From: Argopecten irradians
Lineage: Eukaryota > Mollusca > Bivalvia > Pectinida > Pectinidae
Assembly: GCF_041381155.1 (NCBI RefSeq)
Contig: NC_091135.1
Coordinates: 8,113,620 to 8,177,619, forward strand
Reading direction: 5' to 3'
DNA length: 64,000 nt
This document shows, piece by piece, positions 13,301 to 23,998 of the stretch (its first letter is position 1; each line of letters starts with the position of its first letter). The notes under the pieces were generated by a model. That model was not told where the DNA came from and searched no databases. It worked only from the letters and a program-made list of their open reading frames with translations. Both the position numbers and the translations under genes were made by a program.

Positions 13301-16300
13301 CGATAAGAGAAAACTAACCGCTTGCCCCCGTTGGAGTGAGAGAAAAAGCATATCCGGAAAAGATTTTTAGTCTCTGAAACACTGACAATTTAAAAAGCTT
13401 ACCTTTGAGTTGAGATTCCACTCTCACTATAAGAGTGGTTGAAATATTCTATAAATCTCAACTAAAGCCTTGTGTAAGAGTTAAGACTTTCAGCATAAAG
13501 CTTGCTGTGTAGTGACTAGCCATTATATACCAGGTAGTTTATTGTTTTTTTCTCTTTTGATTGGAACCAAATATAATTTTATGGTAAGATTTTTCATTCA
13601 ATTTCTCTATCTTAATTACGTAATCCATGAAATGTGCATCATATTTGAAGTTTTTGATGATGTTATGAGTGATATTGCAATTTTTAAACTGAAATAGAAG
13701 TGCAAACTAGCTGTCAGTTAATCCCAGTAAGGGCTGTTCTAGCAAAACATATATGGCACCCAGGGAAGGCACTTTAAAAAATAGTATGTGCCATGGTGGG
13801 TTCAAAATAAAATCACTTCTGTGCCAGGGTGGCGTTTCAATAAAATCCCTTCTGTGGGTGGGTCTATCTGAAGCATTTGTAACATTTTGAAAGAAAATGC
13901 AAATTTTATATTTTATAATATATATGTTGCTCAGTCATCCTGACTAAAAAAATACAAAAATAAATATTGAAAAAAATGTTAATTTCTGACAATATTTAAT
14001 GTGTTGTTCATCTTCAATAAAAAACAATTATTTTATTTTCTGAGTATTTTGATATAATAATGATAGACTATTTATCTAAAACATATTATATTCATTCAAA
14101 TTTGACAATGGTACAAAGAAACAATAGATTAGTTTTGGCAAAATAACAGATCTTCATTTAAATTCACTGGTATTAAGTCGAGGAAAAAATTGCAGTTCAC
14201 AAGCTTAAGTGTGAATGTTCAGATGTCTACTTTTGCATTATGCTTGCGAAACACTTCAGTATGTTTAGAAGATTTTACGCTGGTTCTACAAGGATTGTAC
14301 CCTTATACAAATTTAGTAGTAGATGCAGCATATCAAACAAAAGTTCACTGCACAATATACAGTGCAATTTTGTCCTAGGACTCTTTGGTGATGCTAGAAA
14401 TCAAAATGTGTAAATCCAAATACACAGGGCTCGAATTTTACATTTTTTGCCACTTGCTAAAAATAGCAAGTGCCATAAATTTTTACTTGCTAAAATATAT
14501 TTTTCACTTATAATTAATGTCCGTATTCAAATTACAGTTTTGTTATATATAAAAACCTTTATTTTTGCATGATGATGTGAGGTGTATAAGTACATAATAA
14601 ATATCAACAATATTACTGTAAGAACTGGGCCCCCATATTTTCCATTACAACAATTTTTCACAATCATTATGCCATTTTTACAGTTGTCCCTGATAAAAAC
14701 CACTTGCTAAAATAAGCAAGTGCATATTTTTTTCACTTGCTATTCTGGTATATCTACTGTCTTGCAAAAAGCAAGTAAAACAGCCTGAAATCCGAGCCCT
14801 GATACAAATCGGAGTGAAATAAAAAATTAAATCGCTTCTATGCCATGGTCTTGTTCACAAAAAAATAGATATGTGTGTGGGTCAACAAAATTGAAAATCA
14901 CTTCTATCGGTGGGTCTCCCAATTTCAAAGTGCCTTCCCCCCCTACCATATGTTTTACTGGAACAGCCCTAAACACTTTGTTGGAGTAATCCTATCAAAA
15001 TATGAAAATTTTACTCTGGATCACATCTTTTTCCCCCTTTTTTTTCAGTGTTTGTGTTTAAACCCTCCAATCCTACCTACGTGTATTCTCAAAGAAATAT
15101 TGGTGATGATATAGAAGGAGCAGCTTTTATTCCTCAACAAAACAAGAGTTCCATTGAACAAGGGGGACAACTTTCGTGGCAGTCAGAATCCCAGTTGTAC
15201 TGGATGACAGAGAACCAGGACTTGATGACCTTGACAAGGGAAGCAGACGAAGAAACAACATTAAAACAGGTACATTCTTCTGCTCATTCCATACCTTATT
15301 TCATATGAATATTCACATAGTTCAGAATACACGGACGTATCAATATTCTACTCTGAAAATTATAAGATTATTGTGTTTAGAAAACTTTCAAAATTATTGT
15401 ATTTAGGCAATTTTTTTCCGTTCCATGCTTTGGCATTTCATTTGAACTACATGTATTTTGGATTTTTATTTCTATACCGAAAAATTTTCCCTTGTTCTGT
15501 TGTTGTGAATATAGGCACCAGTAAGGAAGTTAGTAGCCATATTCTCCTAATTATACATTATGATATTTAATGTCTTTTCTGGTTTTACAATTCTAGATAC
15601 CTGTGAAAATCAACCTTCCACAAACTCCATTCAGTGTCCTACTGTCCAGCGAGCGCAAGAGAGGATTTGAACCGACGGAACATAAAGATTTAGATAGCAA
15701 AGTGTACACAACGGCAGCACAGTTTACGGCACAGGTAAGGGGAAATAAGATAAATTTTACTTTACATTCAGAATTATAATACAGTATAACCCCTCTAACT
15801 CGAACCCGCTTTCCTTGAATAACACCCATTCGTCAAACTTATCTCATGGTCATGACCGTGTCCCTATATATTTCATGTAACAAAACCCTGGATATCTCAA
15901 ACACCTTTTAATCAAATACCCCTTATTCCTCAAACAGAAATATATCCCTGTGTTTAAATCATGTATTCATTGAACAGGCTCCGATTTCTCGAAACAAAAG
16001 TACAGACTTAAGACTTAAGTTTTTCTCCTTATGTAACTTATGTTGATAAAATCGACTTAAGTCAAATTTTGACTTAAGTTTGTTTCGAGAAATTTTCAAA
16101 TGCTCATTTTATGTAATGCATATTTTTTAGCCTATTCAGAAAGTACTAAAGGGATCTTTTTCAAATTTCACATGTAAGTTCCCCTGAGGCCCTAGTTGTG
16201 CATATTGCATTTTAGGACGGATCGGTCAACAAAATGGCCGACAGGCGGCCATCTTGGATTTTGATAGTAAAAGTTTGTTACCGCTAATTCTCAGAAAGTA

Positions 16301-18618
16301 CTGAAGATATCTTTCTCAAATTTTATATGTAAGTTCCCCTAGGACCCTAGTTATGCATATTTTTAGCCCACCATCATCAGATGGTGGGCTAAATCGCCTT
16401 TCGTCCGTGGTCCGTCCATCCGTCCGTTAACAATTCTTGTTACCGCTATTTCTCAGAAAGTACTAAAGGGATCTTTTTCAAATTTCACATGTAAGCTCCC
16501 CTGAGGCCCTAGTTGTGCATATTGCATTTTGGGACGGATCGGTGAACAAGATGGTCGACAGGCGGCCATCTTGGATTTTGATAGTAAAAGTTTGTTACCG
16601 CTAATTCTCAGAAAGTACTGAAGATATCTTTCTCAAATTTTATATGTAAGTTCCCCTAGGACCCTAGTTGTGCATATTACATTTTAGGACTGATAGGTCA
16701 ACAAAATGGCTGAGAGGCGGCCTTCTTGGATTTTGATAGTTAAAGTTTGTTACTGCCAATTCTCAGAAAGTACTGAAGGGATCTTTTTCAAATTTCACAT
16801 GTAGGTCCCCTAGGGCCGTAGTTGTGCATATTACATTTTGGGACCGATCAGTCAACAAAATGGCCGAGAGGCGGCCATCTTGGATTTTGATAGTTAAAGT
16901 TTGTTACCGCTAATTCTCAGAAAGTACTGAAGGGATCTTTCTCAAATTTCATATGTGAGTTCCCCTAGGACTCTAGTTGTGCATATTGCATTTTGGGACC
17001 GATCGGTCAACAAAATGGCTGACCGGCGGCCATCTTGGATGTTGATAGTTAGAGTTTGTTACCACAATTTCTCAGAAAGTACTGAAGGGATCTGTCTCAA
17101 ATTTCTTATGGAATTTCCCCTAGGGCCCTAGTTTTGCATTTTGCATTTGGTAACTGATTAGTCAACAAGATAGCAGACCGGCCGCCATCTTGGATTTTGA
17201 TATTTATCACTATTTGTCAGAAATTATTGAAGGGATATCTCTCAAATTCCATGCATAGGTTCCCCTTGAGCCCTAGTTGTGCATAGTACCTTTGGGACTG
17301 ATCGATCAACAAGATGGCCAACCGGCCGCTATCTTGGATTTCACCGCTGTTTCTCAGAAAGTAATGAAGCGATCTGTCTTAAATTTCGTATGTAGTATGT
17401 TTGAAAAAGTTTGAAAAGCAGGGAAAAGATCCCTCTTTCCATTGTCAGACATAGATCATTCTTTGGTGGGTGCCAAGATCCCTCTGGGATCTCTTGTTCC
17501 AATTTGATATTGCTATCAAAAACCACTTTTATAGTAATTCAAAATGCTGAAAATCATGGTAATTAAAATGTCATTGACACAAATTGTTTGTCATAAACTG
17601 AGACCAGACATTTTGATTGTCGATGATCGTTCATTACCAACTTCGGATGGGTCGAATACTCTGTATTCCTCGGAATGTTGGTCCCCTGTTGTTCGAATTA
17701 TAGGGGTTTTACTGTATTATAATCAAAATAATCAAAACTTCACATCTTGAATGCTTCCAGATAACTGTTCTTAACAATTTTGTCTTGTAAAGAATACAAT
17801 CTTCATATACATGTATTTAGATTGAGCATTACTTGTAGTAATATTTTATTTCAGTTACTGGAGACTGCCTCCCATGTACAAGCCCCTGTGACAAGTTTAT
17901 GTCACACCTTTATAAACTCACTTCTCATCCGTGATGATGCACACAGGTAAGTTGGAAATTCAAAATTATTTGTGTATTTATGCTGCATAAAGCCTTTATA
18001 TATGTTAAATACAACAGTAAGCTGTCATTTAAATGTCGTTTCATTTTTTATTAAGGCCTAGTGAGATATTCATCTTGCATCATTCATGGAAAGAATTTAG
18101 TACTATTTAATGCATCTTAATCTTGATATAAGATCATGGGTTAAATATTCAATTTGCTTTACTAATAACCTGATTTCTGAAATCCACAATTTTATTTCAA
18201 TATTTAACACAACATGTACACACTGTAGATGAACAATGCAATTTGATTTGGTTATACATTGTAGTGAAATGTTGTCTTTGATTCCAGCATAAGTTTGTAG
18301 ACTGATAAAGCAGTCTTCTGTGTGTATACAAATGTTACATTGTATTTGTTATTTTATTTCAGCAGTGGAGAAGAAAGAAAGGATGAAGATGATGGTGATG
18401 CATCAGATGAGGAAGAAAATGTGACAAATTCTGATTCAGACTCGGACATGGAAGTTGATAACAAAGAGGAAGCTGTGGCAAAAAACAATGAAACAACCAA
18501 AGGAAAAGCAGACATACAGAAAATTGAAGGAAAAGGAGACACACAGAAAATTGTGGAACAAGTGGACTTGTGTGAGATTCCCAACTTAGACTGGTACTCT
18601 GCTGGACTTAAAACATGA
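4394..18618 (+). CDS. WDR75: WD repeat-containing protein 75 (UTP17/NAN1 homologue), complete
   Basis: Nineteen exons join in frame to 843 codons plus stop (human WDR75 is about 830 residues): 4394-4497, 5174-5303, 5744-5809, 6226-6316, 6653-6765, 7085-7158, 8075-8164, 8551-8642, 8819-8974, 9329-9522, 10004-10191, 10485-10651, 11043-11223, 12673-12764, 12952-13038, 15049-15269, 15597-15734, 17855-17946, 18363-18618. Every border is GT-AG. Diagnostic stretches shared with vertebrate WDR75 are [25 protein letters not shown]-like [40 protein letters not shown] and LFVFKPSNP. The protein forms WD40 propellers and ends in an acidic Asp/Glu/Ser tail ([13 protein letters not shown]). In the nucleolus WDR75 is part of the t-UTP arm of the small-subunit processome, which supports rRNA transcription and early 18S processing. 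The start has no rival ATG nearby. Introns 1, 5, 10, 13, 15 and 17 carry repeats listed separately. Confidence 0.96.
4794..5121. mobile_element. Inverted-repeat MITE in WDR75 intron 1
   Basis: The ends GGTTGGGCACATGTAAATT (left) and its inverse (right) begin arms of about 55 bp that continue through TAGC-rich sequence. Length is 328 bp and no frame is present. The right end lies about 50 bp before exon 2. Confidence 0.65.
6767..6914. repeat. 33-bp tandem repeat starting at the exon 5 donor of WDR75
   Basis: About four and a half copies of GTAGCTGAAACAACTGTTAG plus ACGACAAGCTTA run head to tail. The first copy begins at the intron's own GTAAGTAG, so the array is built from the 5' splice site outward. 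Confidence 0.85.
7663..8007. mobile_element. TTAA-flanked MITE, copy 1 (WDR75 intron 6)
   Basis: The copy starts TTAA-AGTGAACAGTCGGGCAA and ends with the near-inverse before TTAA; it is about 345 bp long and non-coding. It matches 48209-48553 almost throughout and 27649-28125 more loosely. TTAA duplications fit piggyBac-type insertion, but the terminal repeat is not a standard piggyBac one. It ends about 70 bp before exon 7. Confidence 0.75.
9225..9325. repeat. Degenerate ~22-bp tandem repeat before WDR75 exon 10
   Basis: About five diverged copies of GAGTGTTTATTTTTGACT run up to the polypyrimidine tract of the exon 10 acceptor at 9328, so the array forms part of the 3' splice region. Confidence 0.7.
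9651..9866 (-). mobile_element. tRNA-derived SINE, full length
   Basis: Read on the minus strand it begins GGGGCCGCGGTGGCCGAGTG with a GTGGTTAAGATG A-box region, then the B box GAGTTCGAATCC, then a conserved middle (CTCTGGGTTCTCCGGCTTTC) and the tail GACGTTAAACTAATCAAACC. It shares all parts with the copy at 19962-20180. It lies in WDR75 intron 10. Confidence 0.85.
10757..10833. repeat. Fragment of the hairpin family seen at 37.4-37.56 kb
   Basis: TATGAAAAAAAATTGTTT and GGATTCTCACAAAAGTTTGC recur in the arms of the long hairpin at 37445-37564. It lies in WDR75 intron 12. Confidence 0.5.
11649..12524. mobile_element. Harbinger-like non-autonomous element, copy 1 (WDR75 intron 13)
   Basis: The terminal repeat GGGCTGTTCCAGCAAAACAT has its inverse at the right end (GCTGGAACAGCC), and both subterminal parts carry GAAGGCACTTT. 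It has no transposase frame, is 876 bp long, and its interior is homologous to 13731-14969. A family name beyond 'PIF/Harbinger-like' is not possible by eye. Confidence 0.65.
13731..14969. mobile_element. Harbinger-like element, copy 2 (WDR75 intron 15), with a nested insertion
   Basis: This is the same family as 11649-12524, flanked by TAA at 13728-13730 and 14970-14972, a 3-bp duplication that fits PIF/Harbinger. It is longer than copy 1 because of the insert at 14425-14801. It ends 80 bp before exon 16. Confidence 0.7.
14425..14801. mobile_element. hAT-like MITE nested in the Harbinger-like element
   Basis: It begins CAGGGCTCGAATTTTA and ends with the near-inverse TGAAATCCGAGCCCTG. Inside, several CACTTGCTA / TAGCAAGTG segments form further hairpins. 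The homologous place in copy 1 (about 12330) lacks it. The flanks share ATACA but no clean 8-bp TSD. Confidence 0.7.
15976..16100. repeat. Hairpin repeat inside the Tigger-like shell
   Basis: ATTTCTCGAAACAAA and its inverse TTTGTTTCGAGAAAT bracket a run of GACTTAAG repeats, making a nearly closed palindrome of about 120 bp. Confidence 0.6.
16131..17498 (+). repeat. Minisatellite array A (~154-bp units), Helentron/pearl-like
   Basis: About nine copies, marked by CAGAAAGTACTGAAGGGATC at 154-bp steps, each with GCGGCCATCTTGGATTTTGA. A hairpin (TAGCCCACCATC / GATGGTGGGCTA) at 16373-16391 interrupts the array after two copies and looks like the 5' end of a second element. The 3' end is the hairpin GATCCCTCTGGGATC followed by TCTTGTT. 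Such arrays are known from bivalve pearl/Helentron elements; the assignment is inference. Confidence 0.7.
18363..18368 (+). promoter_or_regulatory. NAGNAG tandem splice acceptor at the last WDR75 exon
   Basis: The last intron ends CAGCAG (18360-18365). Both AGs keep the frame; choosing the second drops one serine just before the acidic tail. Similar sites are often spliced both ways. Confidence 0.6.
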
Positions 18619-19480
18619 TTCACGGAATAAGTGATATGTTATAGATTAAACGATTTGTTCATGACTTCTATCATGTTCACATTGTGAAGTATTAAGATGC
18701 ATATGGTGCATCCGAGTTTCTACCACAATAGGCGGTGTTGTTCAACTCTCAGGACATTGAATATACACTGCAGCTGTTGATTAACAATTTGTTAACACCA
18801 CACGTGGTATAAACTCTGTACACATTCTGATTAGCCGACATGGTGAACTTTGACCGAACAACTTCTTTCTCAGTGTCACGTCATCATTGTCAACGCCATC
18901 AATAATCAAATGATGCTATTCTATGTTGTGATCGCCGCTTGACGTCCAAAACTGCTGTTGGAAAGCATATGCGTCTTGGTCATTGTGTTAAAATATAAAT
19001 TTTAAAAAATGTGACATTTACATGTTAAATTGACACTAAGTACTGATAATACATATTGACGGACAAGAATTTCACAGATGAGTTTCGTAGATTTCACATG
19101 TATGAAACGAACTTGGTGATCTTGATGGTAATGGCTTGATGATTATCTGGCGGGAAATAGATGATGCTGTGTTGTGCGAATGCTTTTACATGTATACATG
19201 CAGTCCAACATTTAGTTTTATTTTCTGGAAGCAACTGAAGATTTGAACTCAATAAGACGTTGAATGAGTATTATTTCCCCCTATAGATATTCCTAATTAG
19301 AAGAATTTGATATCGATGATTTCTTTATCAAACGATGACTTTTGAATACTAATTAGTGTCTTTTTACTGTGATATATATATTACTACACCTTATTTGCAT
19401 ATTTCGGTAAATACACGTTACCGTATCCCCGCCGTATTTCTATCGGCTAAAAACGAATATCATTGTGGTAGAAACAGGTC
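18619..19480. other. WDR75 3'UTR and downstream spacer
   Basis: No frame, repeat or clear AATAAA signal was seen here; the first AATAAA noticed is near 19579 inside a hairpin. The 3' end of the transcript cannot be placed. Confidence 0.4.
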
Positions 19481-19490
19481 ACACTACTCT

Positions 19491-19603
19491 TGGTTGTTGA
19501 ATATTGAATTTATTCCACACTCGCAAGTTATTTTTTAAAAGTTTTTTTGTAACTTTTAAAAAATAACTCAATCGTGTGGAATAAATTCAATATTGAACAA
19601 CCA
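19491..19603. repeat. Long near-perfect hairpin (MITE)
   Basis: TGGTTGTTGAATATTGAATT begins an arm of about 50 bp whose inverse ends at 19603, with a short T-rich loop. Weaker symmetry (GGTCACAC / GTGTAACC) extends it to about 19465-19625. Confidence 0.7.
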
Positions 19604-19961
19604 CTCATTGTGTAACCTCTATGTATATGATGTAACACTCCAGCATATCGTGTCTTGGAGGTCAGTCGACAATACATGGTATACCGGTGCCCTGCATTAT
19701 TACAAATATTTTGTGCCTTCCAATATGGGGTTTAGATCCCAAAACGACATCAGTTAAGTATGATTTACCGTCGATTAGTGATTATGATGTTACACTTTCA
19801 TGTGATTTTGTCAAATGTCGTTGTCACCAAAAAGGTGGGACTAATCTATGGTCAATCATACTTTATCCACAGCATTTTGAGATCTCAAAACCACCATGTT
19901 CTTATCCTTTCTTACAAAGGTACTTATGCAATAAACATGCATCACAGGCATCACAGGTTTT

Positions 19962-20180
19962 GGGGCCGCGATGACCGAGTGGTTAAGATGCCTCGACATA
20001 TTACCACAAGCCCTCCACCTCTGGGTTGCGAGTTCGAATCCCGTGTTAGGCAGTTGCCAGGTACTGACCGCTGGTCGGTGGTTTTTCTCCGGGTACTCCG
20101 GCTTTCCTCCACCAACAAACTTGGCACATCCTTACATGACCTCAGCTGTTAATAGGACGTTTAACCAATAAAACCAATCA
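19962..20180 (+). mobile_element. tRNA-derived SINE, full length
   Basis: It starts GGGGCCGCGATGACCGAGTG, has GTGGTTAAGATG and the B box GAGTTCGAATCC, the conserved middle CTCCGGGTACTCCGGCTTTC, and the tail GGACGTTTAACCAATAAAAC. It is the same family as 9651-9866 in the other orientation. It lies between WDR75 and the caspase gene. Confidence 0.85.
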
Positions 20181-20980
20181 CAGGTTTCCTTGAGAATATT
20201 GATCTCTGGTAGAGTATATGGTTAAATCTGCTAGAGAATGGTTCTTCAAATTAGACAAATGAGGCTGTAAGTATATAGACACATTTAATGACGAATGGAT
20301 TTGATTACATGTATTTTTCACAAGTTAATGGTAATTTCACACCAAGTTTCACATTTCAGTTTATGCATACAAATGACTGAGAAAAACAAAACATACAATT
20401 TTGACCAGTTTTACACGATACATGGTCACAATCATTATATGTAAGCAAATATTGAAAATATAAAAATAATGTCATCCATCACTTTTGTAAAATATTTTTG
20501 TAAAAAAGTATTTTATTAATTTATAATATGTATGGCACACATTCATGTCATGAGGACAAATGTCTATGATTGTAACAACACAAAATTGGTCAGTTTACAT
20601 AATACATAAGTTATGTATACAATACAATTAAAACATTTACTGATTTAGAGTTTTAATAACTCAACATAATGCACATAGTTCATATGTATCACATAATCCC
20701 CCTGATATCCAGTGATTTCGCCCATGTAATATTTTTGCGTATGTCACTAGTAATATGACCTGGAGCGATTCTCATTGGCTGGAAATTCATTGTGACGTCA
20801 GACAGAAACAATAAAACAACGTCAGGAAAAATGACATGACATCAGGATTACGAGGACAGCGGGAAAAATGACATGACATCAGAGTGCCTCTGCTAGATTT
20901 TTGAAATACATATGCATTATGACATGAAATTCTTTGTTATGTAGGTATTGTAGTTATGTGAAAAAAAGTATCTTGAATTT
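20181..20980. other. AT-rich spacer
   Basis: No gene was seen. The only local repeat is GGGAAAAATGACATGACATC, present twice about 50 bp apart near 20825-20880. Confidence 0.5.
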
Positions 20981-21094
20981 GTGTTCATTTCATATGAGAT
21001 TTTATGAAACTCGTCTCGAAGTTTTAATTTTTACTCGCCAAGGCTCACAAAAAATAAAAAAACTTCTTCATAAAATCTCATATGAAATGAACAC
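20981..21094. repeat. Inverted-repeat hairpin
   Basis: A 28-bp arm beginning GTGTTCATTTCATATGAGAT at 20981 is perfectly inverted at 21067-21094, with a loop of about 58 bp. Confidence 0.75.
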
Positions 21095-21121
21095 CCATGT
21101 AAGATCCTATATGTAAAGCCT

Positions 21122-21243
21122 ATTAGGGTCACATTGAAAGCAAATATCATGTTATTTCATTTTAATGATAGCTACCGGTAAGTTGTTATTTCAAAACACT
21201 GGGTTGTTACAACGAGGTAATAATTTTTCAATGTGACCCTAAC
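21122..21243. repeat. Inverted repeat with TTAGGGTCACATTGAAA ends
   Basis: A 17-bp terminal repeat encloses an AT-rich 120-bp unit, MITE-like. It is followed at 21272-21326 by a separate hairpin with ATTGTAGCTC arms. Confidence 0.6.
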
Positions 21244-21739
21244 AGGTGTCACTATTTCGTGTAGCTGCAATATTGTAGCTCAAAAGACTTTAAGACAGAA
21301 AATGCTGTAGTCTTTAGAGCTACAATTGGTGCCTATATATTACTGCTAATGGAGCAAAGTGATGATTATGCAAACCATTATAAAACGTTAGTTTGCATTT
21401 TATCGTACTTGTTTGATATCACTTACCTTCTAGGCAATAAAACTGAACCACATAAAATATCAAATTCTCATCGAGGCATTTATTTTTTACATAATACATA
21501 TGAAAATAATATATATGATAAATATGGAATTTATACGGCAAGTTTACAAATTGTGAATTTGACGTCTTGTGAGGGGTACGGTAGATATTAAGAATGGTAG
21601 TTATGTTTGTTTTGGACAAAAATAATATATAAATGCATGTATACGCATAAAATAATTGGAAACCCACAAAAAAGTAAAGAAAACTGTGCCCGAGTGATTT
21701 TTGGAGGCAGTGCTCCACAACAACACATAGGGACCAATT

Positions 21740-21774
21740 CGTACCCGGCCGAAAGGTATAGTAGGCCGGGTACG
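21740..21774. repeat. GC-rich 11-bp stem hairpin
   Basis: CGTACCCGGCC and GGCCGGGTACG flank a 13-base loop in otherwise AT-rich spacer. No element borders were found. Confidence 0.5.
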
Positions 21775-22021
21775 TATATTCGTTCTATATTTCGTGTATC
21801 TATACTTATTCTGATAAAAACAAAATGTAAACAAGAAACAATACAATATTTGGTCAGTTATGCAAATGGAGTTATGCATATAAACTGCATAAGGGAAGTA
21901 CTTTTTTATCGAAGACGATTCTTATTGTTTCCAATCGTAAGAAAAAAATTATCTGAAAATGTTATAATCTATTTAAAAATGAACCCTCCGATTTATAACT
22001 AGATTGCAAACCTTGCATTGG

Positions 22022-22612
22022 TTTAAAGAGACAATTCAGTGAGGCGAATTCTGTTGAATAACCACAAAGCAAATATGACATAACTGTATTGTTCTACATT
22101 CCTTATGAAACATATAACAAGAAATATTGATAAATTTCACGATGTGGTTACACTAGGTAAGAATTTTGATTGATACCGTTGAAATTCCAAATTTTTGATC
22201 AATACGATATAGCAGGTACAAAATGTACGCTGTACCCATACCCGAGCCAAAGTCACACACGTTTAACAATTGCAATACATAACCACTAAGGAGTTGATGA
22301 AATTATTTTTTAGACTAAAACATGAGGTAAACGCAATACTATAAGAGCGATATGAGCTGTTCAAGACATAAATTCCTTTACTACACTATATATATAGCTA
22401 GCAAGGGTCAAGGTTTGGCATACAAGACATCCGATCACCATGTGTAATGGCGGACAGCGAGCAAGTTTGAACATTTCACATACATTTCACTACAATGGGC
22501 TTTTCTGGCATATCAAAGTAAAAACCAACTAATCTAATTTCTATTAGAACTGGTTTGTTTCCGAAATATGTGCAAATTTCAATGTACTCTTAGACTGAAT
22601 TGTTCCTTTAAA
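22022..22612. mobile_element. MITE with TTTAAAGAGACAATTCAGT-type ends
   Basis: TTTAAAGAGACAATTCAGT at the left is matched by the inverse of TTTAAAGGAACAATTCAGT at the right, with a 591-bp span and no frame. Family not assigned. Confidence 0.6.
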
Positions 22613-23998
22613 TTTAATTTTGACACTTTTAAAAGAACAAAAAATAGGAAATAGTGATTTAGATATTAATTAATGTAATTTACCAGGTACCAACTTCAAT
22701 ATGTTTACACATATAATATTTTAACAAAAAACATTACAATACTCATACAACTGACCTATAAGTGACTGTCTGAATGGTACAGTTGTTTGACATGCTACAT
22801 TTGTACCCCTAGCCCTCCTTGCTCAAAGTGGCAAATTCTGGGTGTTTACATATTTTAAAGCTTATGTAAATTGCTTGCCTCTGACTATTGGAATGTGTTT
22901 TTGTCTTGGAAGTTTGGCTTCCTACACCGTTACAATGTAAACACTAGCTGCCATAACTCTTAATCTTGAGCAACCACATATAATGTCTGGATGAAAATGT
23001 TAATACGCGTGACTACGATAAACACAATGATTTATTTTCTAAAAACTCCAAAATTCTTAAAATTTCCACCATATAAAAATGTATAAAAAATTGATAAAAG
23101 AGTAGAAATATTTCATTTTTGTAACAATGATATATTAAAACATAACTTGACAAAAGTCTATGACTTGATTTGTACATAATTCTCACAACAAGCAAATTAT
23201 AATTCAAGCACTTTTGTTCAAAAAATATTTCGAATCTCACTAACATGATTGAAACCCCAAAAAGTAGCATAAAAATATATTTTTACTTAAAAAAATAAAC
23301 CGAAAATAAAAAATCAACACCTACAAGGAGTTTTATTAGCACTAACAATAATTGGTTTTTCATTGTTCTATGTCTAGTACAAAAGTAGTTAAAAAAAGAA
23401 CACATGACCAGAATTCAGAAAACATTGCAAGTCTAAGCTGAAAAAATCAATCTCATTTTTTCCTGCTCATTAAAGATTTGAGAAATTTTCTAACTACCTA
23501 AGAATAGTTATGAATATTTACAAGAAAAACATAAAAGCCTTCAGCAAACAGAATTCAAGTGATTTCATCAAACATTAACATCAAACATCAAATTCTTTTT
23601 CATCCTCTGGATGAGTAAACTGGATGTTTAAGTTAGCAGTAAACGTTTGAATAAAATCATTATTGTAGATTATTTACATCAGCAGTACATTTATATCATA
23701 GCACTCTAAGGAGACAGATTGTATACAAACTTATTTTCATGTATACTAAATATTTTTCAAAATTGATTTAACTTCGCAATTTACAGCTTAATAATTCCAT
23801 TGTCCTTACAGCTGAAATATATGTTTTGCAATGATAGATTTTCACGAATTCTAATCGCCCGCAATATGTGCTCTATTGAACGGAGTGGTTATAAGAATCT
23901 GTATTTTAATCAGATTGTATATGCAAAATTTGATATTACACGAAAATAAGTTTGTTTAAAGCAGACTTTTTATCTGAATGTATATTTTAAAACTGCAG
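22613..23998. other. Spacer and probable 3'UTR of the caspase gene
   Basis: AT-rich, no gene. A minus-strand AATAAA lies at about 23331-23336, some 660 bp past the caspase stop, and is a candidate poly(A) signal. Confidence 0.35.

Larger units (their letters stand above)
15782..17714. mobile_element. pogo/Tigger-like Tc1-mariner shell holding other repeats
   Basis: CAGTATAACCCCTCTAACTC at the left and the inverse of CAGTAAAACCCCTATAATTC at the right are terminal repeats, with TA on both outer sides. CAGTA...TACTG ends with TA duplications are typical of pogo/Tigger relatives. The shell lies in WDR75 intron 17 and encloses a hairpin (15976-16100) and a minisatellite array (16131-17498). No transposase frame remains. 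Confidence 0.7.

Noticed and set aside
19760-20152. 130-codon plus-strand frame
   Set aside because: Most of it translates the SINE at 19962-20180.
21601-22002. Overlapping frames of 92 and 131 codons on opposite strands
   Set aside because: AT-rich frames around a GC hairpin with no recognisable motif; codon use is not protein-like.
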